Below are positions 15,913-25,405 of a stretch of DNA of 64,000 nt, piece by piece. Each line of letters opens with the position of its first letter. Position 1 is the stretch's first letter. A program made the translations under genes and the position numbers. The stretch is from positions 4,340,001 to 4,404,000 of the forward strand of contig OZ240665.1 of the NCBI GenBank assembly GCA_965198565.1, in the 5' to 3' direction. The stretch is from LMUY01 sp965198565 (lineage in GTDB: Bacteria; Pseudomonadota; Alphaproteobacteria; Acetobacterales; Acetobacteraceae). The notes under the pieces are model-generated. The model had not been told where the DNA came from and did no database searches. It worked only from the letters and a program-made list of their open reading frames with translations.

Positions 15913-17559
15913 CTAGACGCGCAGCAGATGCACGTCCACCAGAGGACGCTTTTGCAGGCGGCGGCCCAGCGCACGGCGCAGCGCGGCCCGGGCGGAGTCG
16001 AGCAGGGCGCCATCATCCAGCCGCAGCGACGCCGGCAGGCCCTCGAACGAGGCAGCGAAGTCGCGGGTCACGCGCTCGCTCTCCGGGTCCTCGGGCTCGA
16101 ACAGGCCCGGCGCGCTGATCTTGGGGGTGGCGAGCAAGGTGCCCTCCTGGTCCACCGCCACGCTGGCGATGACGATGCCGTTGAACAGCATGCGCCGCCG
16201 GGCCGAAAGCACCTCGCCGTCCAGCGCCACCAGCCGGTTGCCGTCCAGCACGAGGCGGGCGACGGGCGCGGAGTCCGTTACCTCGGGGCGGTTGCCCGAG
16301 AGGCTCAGCACGTCCCCGTCCTCCAGCATGATCGGGGTGGCGCCAGCGTCCTTGGCCAGCGCGGCGTGGGCCGAGAGGTGGCGCCACTCGCCGTGCACGG
16401 GAATGCTGTAGGTGGGGCGCACCAGGGCATAGAGCCGGCGCAACTCGTCCCGCGCAGGGTGGCCCGAGACGTGGATCATGTGGTCGTCGGCGGTCATCAG
16501 CTTCACACCGCGGCGGACCAGGTTGTCCTGCACGGCGCCGATGGCGCGCTCGTTGCCGGGAATGACGCGGCTGCTGAACACCACCGTGTCGCCGGCGCCG
16601 AGCGCCACGTTGCGGTGGGTGTCGCTGGCGATGCGGGCGAGCGCGCTGCGGGCCTCGCCCTGGCTGCCGGTGACGAGGATGAGGATGTTGTCGTCAGGCA
16701 CGACGTCGATGGCGTCCTCGGGCAGGAACTCCGGCACCTCCTTGAGGTAGCCGCATTCGCGCGCGGCCGCGTCGAGATTGCGCAAGGAGCGGCCGACCAG
16801 CACCACCGAGCGCCCGGCGTCGCGCGCCGCCAGCGCCACCGTCTCCACCCGCGCCACGTTGCTGGCGAAGCAGGTGACGGCGACGCGGCCGCGCAATGCG
16901 CGGATCAGCGCCGTCATCGAAGTGCGGACCTCGCCCTCGGAGCCGGAATGCCCCTCCACCATGGCGTTGGTGCTGTCGCACACCATGGCCAGGATGCCTT
17001 CGTCGCCCAGGGAGCGGAACGCTTCCTCGTTGGTCGGCTCTCCCACGAGCGGGTTCGGGTCGAGCTTGAAGTCGCCGGTGTGGAGGATGGTGCCGTAGGG
17101 GGTGCGCACCACCAGCGACTGGGCTTCGGGCACCGAGTGGGTGACGGGGATGAAGCGCAGGTCGAACGGGGCGAGCTTGAAGCTGCCGCCGGAGGGAATA
17201 ACGGTGATGCGCGCCTCGCTGGCCAGCCCGGCCTCGCCCAGCTTGCGGCGCAGCACGGCCGCGGCAAACGGGGTGGCGAAGATCGGGCAGCGCAGTTGGC
17301 GCCAGAGATGGGCCACCGCGCCGAGATGGTCCTCATGCGCATGGGTGATCACCAGCCCGACCAGGCTGTCGCGGCGCTCGGCGATGAACGCCGGGTCGGG
17401 CATCATGACGTCGACTTCCGGGTGCTCGGAGCCGCCGAAGCCGATACCGCAATCGACCGCGAGCCAGCGGCCGTTGCAGCGGTAGAGGTTGAGGTTCATG
17501 CCAATCTCGCCCGTCCCGCCCAGGGGCAGGAAGGCGAGGTCGTTCGTCACTGCGTTCAA
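15913..17559 (-). CDS. rnj: Ribonuclease J
   Basis: 548 residues. Metallo-beta-lactamase fold with the zinc motif H73-A-H75-E-D77-H78 (THAHEDHLGA), a beta-CASP domain with DSTNA and TGSQGEARSAL, and a C-terminal domain. RNase J is a 5'-3' exo- and endonuclease that matures rRNA and degrades mRNA; in alphaproteobacteria it works next to RNase E. The proposed start is TTG at 17559, because GAAGG sits eight bases upstream; GTG at 17550 is the alternative. It starts one base after the coaX stop, so the two are coupled. Confidence 0.95.
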   Translation of the reverse strand: MNAVTNDLAFLPLGGTGEIGMNLNLYRCNGRWLAVDCGIGFGGSEHPEVDVMMPDPAFIAERRDSLVGLVITHAHEDHLGAVAHLWRQLRCPIFATPFAAAVLRRKLGEAGLASEARITVIPSGGSFKLAPFDLRFIPVTHSVPEAQSLVVRTPYGTILHTGDFKLDPNPLVGEPTNEEAFRSLGDEGILAMVCDSTNAMVEGHSGSEGEVRTSMTALIRALRGRVAVTCFASNVARVETVALAARDAGRSVVLVGRSLRNLDAAARECGYLKEVPEFLPEDAIDVVPDDNILILVTGSQGEARSALARIASDTHRNVALGAGDTVVFSSRVIPGNERAIGAVQDNLVRRGVKLMTADDHMIHVSGHPARDELRRLYALVRPTYSIPVHGEWRHLSAHAALAKDAGATPIMLEDGDVLSLSGNRPEVTDSAPVARLVLDGNRLVALDGEVLSARRRMLFNGIVIASVAVDQEGTLLATPKISAPGLFEPEDPESERVTRDFAASFEGLPASLRLDDGALLDSARAALRRALGRRLQKRPLVDVHLLRV

Positions 17560-17560
17560 A

Positions 17561-18370
17561 TCAGTCGCCTTCGAAGGATCTCTGCCGATCCTTAGGTAAT
17601 GTGGGGGCTGGGTTCCGCTCCGCCAACAGCCGCAGCCCGTCCAATGTCAGGTCTGGGTCGATATGGCGGATCACGGTGGTGCCCTCGGAGAATAGCGGCG
17701 CCAGCCCCCCGGTGGCCAGCACCTTGAGCGGCGCATCGAACTCGGCGCTGATGCGGACGACCAGGCCCTCGATCATGCCGACATAGCCCCAATACAGCCC
17801 GGACTGCATGGCGGGCACGGTGCTTCGGCCAATCACCGCCTGGGGGCGGCCGATGCCGATGCGGGGGAGGCGGGCGGCGGCCTGGTGCAGCGCCTCGAGC
17901 GAGAGGTTAACGCCCGGCGCGATGACGCCGCCGATATAGGCGCCGGTGGCGTCCACCACGTCGAAGGTGGTGGCGGTGCCGAAGTCGATCACGATCAGCG
18001 GCCCGGCGTAGGCGCGGTGGGCGGCCAGGGCGTTGAGCAGGCGGTCGGCGCCCACTTCGGCCGGGTTGTCGACCTTGATCTCGAACCCCCAGTCGAGTTC
18101 GGAGCGGGCGACCAGCGGCTCGACGTTGAACCAGTCGCGGCACAGGCGGCGCAGGTGGTAGAGCGCGGCGGGGACGACGGTGCCGATGACGGCGCGGGAG
18201 ACGGAGGCGGCTTTGACGCCACGGTGCTCGAGCAGGCTGAGCAGCCAGACGGCGTATTCGTCCGAGGTGCGCTGCGCGTCGGTGCGGATGCGCCAGTTGC
18301 CGAGCCAGGATTGGCCGTCATGGACCGCGAAGACGATGTTGGTGTTGCCGGCGTCGACGACGAGGAGCAT
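17561..18370 (-). CDS. coaX: Type III pantothenate kinase
   Basis: 269 residues, normal for CoaX. ASKHA-fold motifs: DAGNTNIVFAVHDG at residues 6-19 (phosphate binding), NPAEVGADRLLNALAA in the pantothenate region, and VIDFGTATTFDVVDATGAYIGG (second phosphate loop) near residue 125. It phosphorylates pantothenate, the first step of coenzyme A synthesis, and is not inhibited by CoA. Its ATG overlaps the acetyltransferase stop by one base (TGATG). In many alphaproteobacteria coaX follows birA; here that position holds an acetyltransferase. Confidence 0.95.
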   Translation of the reverse strand: MLLVVDAGNTNIVFAVHDGQSWLGNWRIRTDAQRTSDEYAVWLLSLLEHRGVKAASVSRAVIGTVVPAALYHLRRLCRDWFNVEPLVARSELDWGFEIKVDNPAEVGADRLLNALAAHRAYAGPLIVIDFGTATTFDVVDATGAYIGGVIAPGVNLSLEALHQAAARLPRIGIGRPQAVIGRSTVPAMQSGLYWGYVGMIEGLVVRISAEFDAPLKVLATGGLAPLFSEGTTVIRHIDPDLTLDGLRLLAERNPAPTLPKDRQRSFEGD

Positions 18371-18924
18371 CAGCCGTGCCTCAGAAGCGGGCGGGCGGGA
18401 TTGCCCGCGACGGTTGCCCCGGCCGGCACGTCCCGCGTGACCACGCTGCCGGCGCCGACCATGGCGTTTTCACCAATGGTTACCCCGGGCAGGATGATGG
18501 CGCCGCCACCGATCCAGGCAAACGCTCCGATCTTCACCGGGCGGCCGAGTTCGAGCTCCCGGCGACGCAACGCTGGGTCTCGCGGGTGGTCGGCGGCGTA
18601 AATCTGCACGGCGGGGCCGATTTGCACGCCGTCGCCGATGTCCACGCCCACCACGTCCAGGATCACGCAGTTGAAGTTGAGAAAAGCATTGTGCCCAAGG
18701 CGGATGTTGAAGCCGTAGTCACAGTGAAACGGCGAACGGATTGTCGCCCCCTCGCCCACGGCTGCCAAGCGCTCCCGCAACATCTCGTGCCGCTTGTCGG
18801 CGGGCGCGGCACTTTGCGCGTTCAAGCGCTCGAGCCAGGCTTTGGTCTGGGCTTGGGCGGCCCGGATTTCAGCATCACCGGGCCAGTACAGCTCTCCGGC
18901 AAGCATTTTCTCCAGGTCGCTCAT
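18370..18924 (-). CDS. Maltose/galactoside-type O-acetyltransferase (hexapeptide repeat)
   Basis: 184 residues. N-terminal Mac domain (MSDLEKMLAGELYWPGDAEI...) and a left-handed beta-helix with hexapeptide repeats (VGVDIGDGVQIGPAVQI, GAFAWIGGGAIILPGVTIGENAMVGAGSVVT). The catalytic His is in YAADHP near residue 111. Such enzymes transfer acetyl from acetyl-CoA to sugars or nodulation factors. It is packed between nuoN (gap of three bases) and coaX (one-base overlap), so it is cotranscribed with complex I and CoA synthesis genes. This slot normally holds birA, biotin-protein ligase, so a replacement or displacement is likely. The natural acceptor is unknown. Confidence 0.9.
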   Translation of the reverse strand: MSDLEKMLAGELYWPGDAEIRAAQAQTKAWLERLNAQSAAPADKRHEMLRERLAAVGEGATIRSPFHCDYGFNIRLGHNAFLNFNCVILDVVGVDIGDGVQIGPAVQIYAADHPRDPALRRRELELGRPVKIGAFAWIGGGAIILPGVTIGENAMVGAGSVVTRDVPAGATVAGNPARPLLRHG

Positions 18925-18927
18925 GCA

Positions 18928-20355
18928 TCAGCCGAAGAGGACGGCCGCCGCGGCCTGGGCCGCCCCCACGATGGGCGCGGGGAAGACGAAGAACAGCGTC
19001 GTCACCAGCGCCCCCACGCCCGCAACGAAGGACAGCGAAGGCGAGCGGGCGTCGAACGCGGGCTGGGCGTCGTCGAAATACATCACCTTGATCACGCGCA
19101 GATAGTAATAGGCGCCCACCACCGAGGTCAGCACGCCGATCACGGCCAAGGTCCAATAACCGGCTTGGACGGCGGCGTAGAACACGTAGAGCTTGCCGAA
19201 GAAGCCGCTGAACGGCGGGATGCCGGCCATCGAGAACATGAACACGGCCAGCGCCAGCGCGAGCATCGGGTCGGTGCGGGCCAGCCCCGAGAGGTCGGCG
19301 ATGCGCTCGAGCGGGGCGCCGCGGCGGCGCATGGCGATGATGCAGCCGAACACACCCGCCGACATGAACACGTAGGTGACCATGTAGATCAGCACGCCCT
19401 GGATCCCGGCCTGAGTGCCGACCGCCAGGCCGATCAGCGCGTAGCCCATGTGGCCGATCGAGGAATAGGCCATCAACCGCTTGATGTTCACCTGGCCGAT
19501 CGCCGCCAACGAGCCCAGCAGCATCGAGGCGATCGAAATCAGCACGATAAGCTGGGTCCATTGCGGCGCCAGGTGCCCGAACGGGACGGCCAGCACGCGC
19601 AGCAGCAGCGCGATCGCCGCCACCTTGGGCGCGGTGGACATGAAGGCGGTCACTGGGGTGGGCGCGCCCTCGTAGACGTCTGGCGTCCACATGTGGAACG
19701 GCACGGCGCTGATCTTGAACGCCAGCCCGGCGACGATGAACACCACGCCGATCACCAGCCCGGCGGAGGGGCGCCCGGTGGCAAAGGCCTGGGCGAGATG
19801 GCCGAAATCCATGCTGCCGGCAAAGCCGTAGGCCAGCGAGATGCCGTAGAGCAGCAGCCCCGAGGCCAGCGCGCCGAGCACGAAATACTTCAGGCCCGCC
19901 TCGGAGGAGCGCAGGTTGTCGCGGTTGAACGCGGCCATGACGTAGATCGAGAGCGACTGCAGCTCGAGCCCGATATAGAGCGACATCAGGCTGGTGGCCG
20001 ACGCCATCACCATCATGCCCGTGGTGCAGAGCAGGATGAGGATGGGGAACTCGAAGCGGTCGATGCCGGTCTGCACGTTGTAGTCGATCGCCAGCACCAG
20101 GCTGAGCGCGGCGCCGGCCAGGATCAGCAGCTTCATGTAGACGGCGAAGTGGTCGACCGTGAACAGGCCGTTATAGGCGGTGCCGAGGGGTGCGGAGACG
20201 GCCAGCATGGCGGCCAGCAGCAGCGCCCCCAGGCTCAGCATGGAGCAGGCGAGCGTCGGGTTGCCGCGCTTCCAGAGCACGCCGAAGATCATGATCGCCA
20301 TCGCGCAACAGGCGAGGACGATCTCGGGGATGGCGAGCGTCCAGTTCTGGCTCAT
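18928..20355 (-). CDS. nuoN: NADH-quinone oxidoreductase subunit N
   Basis: 475 residues with about fourteen TM helices. Antiporter-like proton-channel subunit of complex I; key features are ALGLELQSL-type helix ends (YIGLELQSLSIYVMAAF), KISAVPFHMWTPDVYEGAPTPVTAFMS with the buried lysine, and LMAYSSIGHMGYALIGLA. It overlaps the nuoM stop by four bases (ATGA). It is the last subunit gene of the nuo operon; the next gene is not a complex I subunit. Confidence 0.96.
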   Translation of the reverse strand: MSQNWTLAIPEIVLACCAMAIMIFGVLWKRGNPTLACSMLSLGALLLAAMLAVSAPLGTAYNGLFTVDHFAVYMKLLILAGAALSLVLAIDYNVQTGIDRFEFPILILLCTTGMMVMASATSLMSLYIGLELQSLSIYVMAAFNRDNLRSSEAGLKYFVLGALASGLLLYGISLAYGFAGSMDFGHLAQAFATGRPSAGLVIGVVFIVAGLAFKISAVPFHMWTPDVYEGAPTPVTAFMSTAPKVAAIALLLRVLAVPFGHLAPQWTQLIVLISIASMLLGSLAAIGQVNIKRLMAYSSIGHMGYALIGLAVGTQAGIQGVLIYMVTYVFMSAGVFGCIIAMRRRGAPLERIADLSGLARTDPMLALALAVFMFSMAGIPPFSGFFGKLYVFYAAVQAGYWTLAVIGVLTSVVGAYYYLRVIKVMYFDDAQPAFDARSPSLSFVAGVGALVTTLFFVFPAPIVGAAQAAAAVLFG

Positions 20356-21884
20356 GGCAGCACTCCCGCCAGCTTGGTGGTCGCCGCGAGCGCCGCCGTG
20401 TGTTGATCCACCATCGCGCCGACGCTGGCGTCGAAGAACTGGGTGAAGCTGCTGGGATAGATGCCCATCCAGAAGGTGAGGAAGATCAGCGGCGTGAAGA
20501 TCGCTACTTCGCGCGGCGATACGTCCAGCAAGCCGCGCAGGTCGTCGCGCGTGATGCTGCCGAAGATGATGCGGCGATACAGATAGAGCGAGTAGGCGGC
20601 GCCCAGGATCATGCCCGTGCTGCCGAGCAGGCTGACCCAGAAGTTCACCTTCAGCGCGCCCACCAGCACCATGAACTCGCCGATGAACCCGGACGTGCCG
20701 GGCAGGCCCATGCTGGCGAGGGTGAAGAACAGGAAGATCAGCGCGTAGCCGGGCATGCGGTCGCCCAAGCCGCCGTAGCGGGCGATCTCGCGGGTGTGGA
20801 CCCGGTCATACACCACGCCGACGCAGAGGAAGAGCGCGGCGGAGACGATGCCGTGGCTCAACATCTGCAGCATCGCGCCCTCAATGCCCTGGATGTTGAA
20901 GGTGAAGGTTCCGATCACCACCAGGCCCATATGCGCCACGGACGAGTACGCGATCAGCTTCTTCATGTCCGCCTGCGCCAGCGCCACCAGGCTGGTGTAG
21001 ATCACCGCGATGACGCCCAGCGCGAACATCAGCGGCGCGAACTCCTGCGAGGCGTGCGGCAGCATGGGGACGCTGAAGCGCAGGAAGCCGTAGCCGCCCA
21101 TCTTCAGCAACACGCCGGCCAGGATCACCGACCCGGCGGTCGGCGCCTCGACATGCGCGTCCGGCAGCCAGGTGTGCACCGGCCACATCGGCACCTTCAC
21201 CGCGAACGAGGCGAGGAAGGCCAGGAACAGCCAGAACTGCGCCTCGGGCGAGAACTGGGTGTGCAGCAGAGTCGGGATGTCCGTCGTGCCGGCGTGGAAC
21301 CACATGTAGAGCAGCGCCAGCAGCATCAGCACCGAGCCGGCCAAGGTGTAGAGGAAGAACTTGAACGAAGCGTAAACCCGGCGCGGCCCGCCCCAGACGC
21401 CGATGATGATGTACATCGGGATCAGCAGGCCCTCGAAGAACATGTAGAACACGACTAAATCGGTGGCTGAGAAAGCACCGATCATCATCGTCTCGAGCAC
21501 CAGGAAGGCGATCATGTATTCGCGCACGCGGACCTGCACCGACTCCCAGCTTGCCAGGATGCAGATCGGGGTCAGCGCGGTGGAGAGCAGCACGAACAGC
21601 ACGCTGATGCCGTCCACGCCCATGCGGTAGCCAACCTTGAATTGCGGCAACCAGTCGATGCTCTCGTTGAACTGGAAGCCTGCTTGCGCCGGGTCGAAAT
21701 CCCACCAGAGCTTGAGGCTGATGGCGAACACCACCAGGCTGGTCCAGAGCGCGGCCCAGCGGGCGTTGCGGGCAACCACCGCCTCCTCGCCGCGGATGGT
21801 CATCAGCAGCAGGCAGCCGATGATCGGCAGCCAGGTGATCAGCGACAGGATGGGAAAGCCGGCGACGTTCGTGGTGGGGGTCAC
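20352..21884 (-). CDS. nuoM: NADH-quinone oxidoreductase subunit M
   Basis: 510 residues from the GTG at 21884, which gives the family-like VTPTTNVAGFPILSLITWLPIIG start eight bases after the nuoL stop; a longer frame upstream is the nuoL tail in another frame. Proton-pumping antiporter-like subunit: MGVDGISVLFVLLSTALTP, the glutamate in FFEGLLIPMYIIIGVWGG, and KVPMWPVHTWLPDAHVEAPTAGSVILAG with the conserved lysine and histidine. Inner membrane, distal arm of complex I. Confidence 0.96.
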   Translation of the reverse strand: MTPTTNVAGFPILSLITWLPIIGCLLLMTIRGEEAVVARNARWAALWTSLVVFAISLKLWWDFDPAQAGFQFNESIDWLPQFKVGYRMGVDGISVLFVLLSTALTPICILASWESVQVRVREYMIAFLVLETMMIGAFSATDLVVFYMFFEGLLIPMYIIIGVWGGPRRVYASFKFFLYTLAGSVLMLLALLYMWFHAGTTDIPTLLHTQFSPEAQFWLFLAFLASFAVKVPMWPVHTWLPDAHVEAPTAGSVILAGVLLKMGGYGFLRFSVPMLPHASQEFAPLMFALGVIAVIYTSLVALAQADMKKLIAYSSVAHMGLVVIGTFTFNIQGIEGAMLQMLSHGIVSAALFLCVGVVYDRVHTREIARYGGLGDRMPGYALIFLFFTLASMGLPGTSGFIGEFMVLVGALKVNFWVSLLGSTGMILGAAYSLYLYRRIIFGSITRDDLRGLLDVSPREVAIFTPLIFLTFWMGIYPSSFTQFFDASVGAMVDQHTAALAATTKLAGVLP

Positions 21885-21892
21885 GGGTGGGC

Positions 21893-23839
21893 CTAACGAA
21901 CCAGGAGGAAGAGGCTGACCAGCACGACCAGGCCGATCAGCATGGTGAAGGCGTAGACCGCGATCGACCCGGTCTGGATCCTGACCACCTGCGCCGAGCC
22001 ACTTGCGGCCAGCGCGGCGGCGCCATTGGGCATGCCGTCGATCAGCGTCTCGTCGCCGACATGCCAGAGCTGGCGCGCCAGCCACATCGAGGGGCGGACG
22101 AAGATGGCGTCATACAGCTCGTCGAAATACCATTTGTGGACGAGGAACTGGTAGACTGGCTGGAATGCCCCAGCCAGGCGGGCGGGCAGCTCCGGGCGCA
22201 CCATATACATCAGGTAGGCGAGGCCGATGCCGAGGAAGCTGGTGACGGTGGGCAGCCACGCCACCCAGTCCGGCACGTGCTCGATGTCCTGAAGGATGTG
22301 GTTGTTCGGCCCGGACTGGATCGAGCCGGCCCAGAACGCGATCTGGTTCACGCCGATGAAGTCGTCGTGGAAGGCCCAGCCGGCGAACACCGCGCCCACC
22401 GCCAGCAGCAGCAGCGGCACCGTCATCCAGGGGGTGCTCTCATGCACGTGCTCCATGGTGTGCGCGTCGGCCCGCGGCGCGCCGTGGAACGTCATGATGA
22501 TGAGGCGCCAGGAATAGAACGCGGTCAGGAACGCGGCCAAGGTGCCCATGACGAAGCCATACATCCCCATCCCGACCGGGGTGACGTAGCCCGCCTCGAG
22601 GATCGCGTCCTTGGACCAGTAGCCGGCGAAGAACGGCACGCCCGCGATGGCCAGGCTGCCGGCCCACATGCAGCCATAGGTGATGGGGATCTTGCGCCAG
22701 ATGCCGCCCATCTTGCGCATGTCCTGCTCGTCGCTCATCGCGTGGATCACCGACCCGGCGCAGAGGAACAGCAGCGCCTTGAAGAAGGCATGGGTGATGA
22801 GGTGGAAGATCGAGGCCTGGTAGGCGGTCGACCCGGCGGCGATGAACATGTAGCCGAGCTGCGAGCAGGTGGAGTAGGCGATCACCCGCTTGATGTCGGT
22901 TTGCACGCAGGCGATCGTGGCGGCGAAGAAGCAAGTGGTGGCGCCGATGAACAGCACGAAGTTCAGCGCGGCGGGCGCCTGGTCCATCAGCGGCGACATG
23001 CGGGCCATCAGGAACACGCCGGCGGTGACCATGGTGGCGGCGTGGATCAGGGCGGAGACGGGGGTGGGGCCCTCCATCGCGTCCGGCAGCCAGGTGTGCA
23101 GGCCGATCTGGGCGGATTTGCCCATGGCGCCGATGAACAGCAGGATGCCGATCACCTCGTAGGCGCGCCAGGTTTCGCCGAACAGGCCGTAGAGCGCGTT
23201 GGCGTGCTGGTCGATGGCGGCGAAGATCACCGGGAACTCGACCGAGCCGAACAGGGCGAACACCAGCGCGATGCCGACGGCGAAGAACAGGTCGCCGACG
23301 CGGTTGACGATGAAGGCCTTCATGGCGGCGCGGTTGGCGCTGGGCCGGTCGTACCAGTAGTTGATCAGCAGGTAGCTGGCGAGGCCGACGCCTTCCCAGC
23401 CGAAGAAGAGCTGCACCAGGTTGTTCGCGGTCACCAGCATCAGCATGGCGAAGCTGAACAGCGACAGGTAGCTGAAGAAGCGGAACGCCCGCCGCTCATG
23501 CGCCATGTAGCCGACGCTGTAGATGTGGATCAGCGTAGCGACGGGGGCGATCATCGCCACCATGACGGTGGAGAGCGTGTCCCGCCGAAGCGCCCAGTCG
23601 AGCTGGAAGCCGCCGATGTTGAACCAGGTGCCGAGCACCACTGGCTCGGGCTGCGGCGTGGTGAAGATGACGGCCGCCAGGTTGGATTCGGCGCAGATGG
23701 TGGCGAGCAGCATGAAGCCGATGGTGACGGTGAAGGCGAAGCGGTCGCCCAAGGCGCGGCCGAACGTGCCGGCGAGCAGAAAGCCTATGAGCGGGCTGAG
23801 GATGCCGATGGCGAAGATCATGGGTGTTGGCGCCAGCAC
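21893..23839 (-). CDS. nuoL: NADH-quinone oxidoreductase subunit L
   Basis: 648 residues. Antiporter-like subunit with the long lateral helix at the C-terminus. Visible motifs: FFGWEGVGLASYLLINYWY, KSAQIGLHTWLPDAMEGPTPVSALIHAATMV (buried Lys and the TPVSALIHAATMV signature) and KRVIAYSTCSQLGYMF. Start GTG at 23839 with AGGGG upstream; ATG at 23821 (MIFAIGILSP) is an alternative. Starts six bases after nuoK. Confidence 0.96.
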   Translation of the reverse strand: MLAPTPMIFAIGILSPLIGFLLAGTFGRALGDRFAFTVTIGFMLLATICAESNLAAVIFTTPQPEPVVLGTWFNIGGFQLDWALRRDTLSTVMVAMIAPVATLIHIYSVGYMAHERRAFRFFSYLSLFSFAMLMLVTANNLVQLFFGWEGVGLASYLLINYWYDRPSANRAAMKAFIVNRVGDLFFAVGIALVFALFGSVEFPVIFAAIDQHANALYGLFGETWRAYEVIGILLFIGAMGKSAQIGLHTWLPDAMEGPTPVSALIHAATMVTAGVFLMARMSPLMDQAPAALNFVLFIGATTCFFAATIACVQTDIKRVIAYSTCSQLGYMFIAAGSTAYQASIFHLITHAFFKALLFLCAGSVIHAMSDEQDMRKMGGIWRKIPITYGCMWAGSLAIAGVPFFAGYWSKDAILEAGYVTPVGMGMYGFVMGTLAAFLTAFYSWRLIIMTFHGAPRADAHTMEHVHESTPWMTVPLLLLAVGAVFAGWAFHDDFIGVNQIAFWAGSIQSGPNNHILQDIEHVPDWVAWLPTVTSFLGIGLAYLMYMVRPELPARLAGAFQPVYQFLVHKWYFDELYDAIFVRPSMWLARQLWHVGDETLIDGMPNGAAALAASGSAQVVRIQTGSIAVYAFTMLIGLVVLVSLFLLVR

Positions 23840-23845
23840 ATCATC

Positions 23846-24154
23846 TCAGCCCCTCATCAGCCGCACGTCCTCGACCTGGATCGAGCCGCGGTTGCGGAAA
23901 TACACCACCACGATGGCCAAGCCGATCGCCGCCTCGGCCGCCGCCACCGTGAGCACGAACAGGGCGAACACCTGGCCGGCCAAGTCGCCCAAGGAGGCCG
24001 AGAAGGCCACCAGGTTGATGTTCACCGCCAGCAGGATCAGCTCGATGCTCATCATGATGACGATGATGTTCTTGCGGTTCAGGAAAATCCCGAACACGCC
24101 CAAAACCAGCAGCACCGCCGCGACCACGAGGTAGTGCCCTACGCCAACCGCCAT
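23846..24154 (-). CDS. nuoK: NADH-quinone oxidoreductase subunit K
   Basis: 102 residues, three TM helices, normal length. Two conserved buried glutamates are visible: one in MMSIELILLAVNINLVAF (helix II) and one in TVAAAEAAIGLAIVVVYFRN (helix III), both needed for proton translocation in the family. The start follows nuoJ by 32 bases. Confidence 0.96.
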   Translation of the reverse strand: MAVGVGHYLVVAAVLLVLGVFGIFLNRKNIIVIMMSIELILLAVNINLVAFSASLGDLAGQVFALFVLTVAAAEAAIGLAIVVVYFRNRGSIQVEDVRLMRG

Positions 24155-24186
24155 GTCGAAAACCCTCTTGCCTAGTGTTCGCCGGC

Positions 24187-24888
24187 CTAGTGTTCACCGG
24201 GATGAGCGTGCGTCGGTTTCAACTCGTCAGCCTCGGCCGGCTTCATCGGCGCCGGCAAGGGACGGAAGAAGCTCGCCTTGGGCGCGCCGGAGCCGATCGA
24301 AACCGTCAGCATCTGCAGCGTGTCGGCCACCATGCGGGCCTCCTGGCGCGCGATGTTCTGCCGCTTGGAGGCGCCAGGTCGGACGCGGTGGGTCAGCACG
24401 ATGGCGCCCATCATCGCCACCAGCAGGATCAGCCCGGCGACCTGGAACAGGAACACATAGTCCGTATAGATCACCCGGCCGAGGGCGGCGGTGTTGGAGA
24501 CGCCCATGGGCGCGGCCGAGGCCAGGTGCAGGGTGGCATTGGGGACAAGCTTCCAGCCGCCCAGGGTCACGGCCAGCTCGAGGAACAGCACCGCGCCTAC
24601 GGCGGCGCCCACCGGAGCGTAGCGCTGCACACCCTCACGAAGCTGGTCGAAGTTCACGTCCAGCATCATCACCACGAACAGGAACAGCACCGCGACGGCG
24701 CCGACATAGACGATGACCAGGATCATCGCCAGGAACTCGGCGCCGGCCAGCAGGAACAACGCGGCCGCGTTGAAGAAGGCAAGGATCAGGAACAGCACCG
24801 AATGCACCGGGTTGCGGCTGCTCACCACCATCGCCGCGGAGCCGATCAGGATCGCGGCGAACACGTAGAAGGCGATGCTGGCGATCAT
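24187..24888 (-). CDS. nuoJ: NADH-quinone oxidoreductase subunit J
   Basis: 233 residues from ATG at 24888, which overlaps the nuoI stop by four bases. Five TM helices, with the conserved FFNAAALFLLAGAEFLAMILVIVYVGAVAVLFLFVVMMLD-type helix II-III region near residues 37-77, which contains the pi-bulge helix of the family. The tail after residue 190 (PLPAPMKPAEADELKPTHAHPGEH) is hydrophilic and variable, as in other alphaproteobacteria. A longer reading frame upstream is nuoI read in another frame. Confidence 0.95.
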   Translation of the reverse strand: MIASIAFYVFAAILIGSAAMVVSSRNPVHSVLFLILAFFNAAALFLLAGAEFLAMILVIVYVGAVAVLFLFVVMMLDVNFDQLREGVQRYAPVGAAVGAVLFLELAVTLGGWKLVPNATLHLASAAPMGVSNTAALGRVIYTDYVFLFQVAGLILLVAMMGAIVLTHRVRPGASKRQNIARQEARMVADTLQMLTVSIGSGAPKASFFRPLPAPMKPAEADELKPTHAHPGEH

Positions 24889-25373
24889 CGATAGGGCGCG
24901 TCCAGTTCGAGGCGCTTGGCTAGTTCGGGCTCCCAGCGGTCGCCGTTCGCGAGCAGCTTGTCCTTGTTGTACATCAGCTCCTCGCGGGATTCGGTGCTGA
25001 ACTCGATGTTCGGCCCCTCGACGATGGCGTCCACCGGGCAGGCCTCTTCGCAGAGGCCGCAGTAGATGCACTTGGTCATGTCGATGTCGTAGCGCGTGGT
25101 GCGGCGGGAGCCGTCTTCGCGCGGCTCGGCCTCGATGGTGATGGCCAGCGCCGGGCAGATCGCCTCGCACAGCTTGCAGGCGATGCAACGCTCTTCGCCG
25201 TTCGGGTAGCGGCGCAACGCGTGCTCGCCCCGGAAGCGCGGCGAGTAGGGGTTGCGCTCATAGGGGTAGTTGATCGTGACCTTCGGCTTGAAGAAGTATT
25301 TCAGCGTGAGCCACATGCCGGAGACCAGCTCGCTCAGCAGCAGGGAACGCGCAGTGCGATCCAGGAACGCCAT
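24885..25373 (-). CDS. nuoI: NADH-quinone oxidoreductase subunit I
   Basis: 162 residues. Two ferredoxin-type motifs bind the N6a and N6b [4Fe-4S] clusters: C63-x2-C66-x2-C69-x3-C73 (CIACKLCEAICP) and C102-x2-C105-x2-C108-x3-C112 (CIYCGLCEEACP). It passes electrons from NuoG to NuoB in the peripheral arm. Overlaps nuoJ by four bases. Confidence 0.97.
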   Translation of the reverse strand: MAFLDRTARSLLLSELVSGMWLTLKYFFKPKVTINYPYERNPYSPRFRGEHALRRYPNGEERCIACKLCEAICPALAITIEAEPREDGSRRTTRYDIDMTKCIYCGLCEEACPVDAIVEGPNIEFSTESREELMYNKDKLLANGDRWEPELAKRLELDAPYR

Positions 25374-25405
25374 GACAAAACCCTCTCAATGCGGCCAGGC
25401 TTAGA

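Noticed and set aside
21887..24175. A 762-residue open frame antisense to nuoL, nuoK and nuoJ
   Set aside because: Its composition (very rich in Arg, His, Asp, Gly, Gln) is that of a shadow frame of high-GC membrane-protein genes; the opposite strand encodes clear complex I subunits.
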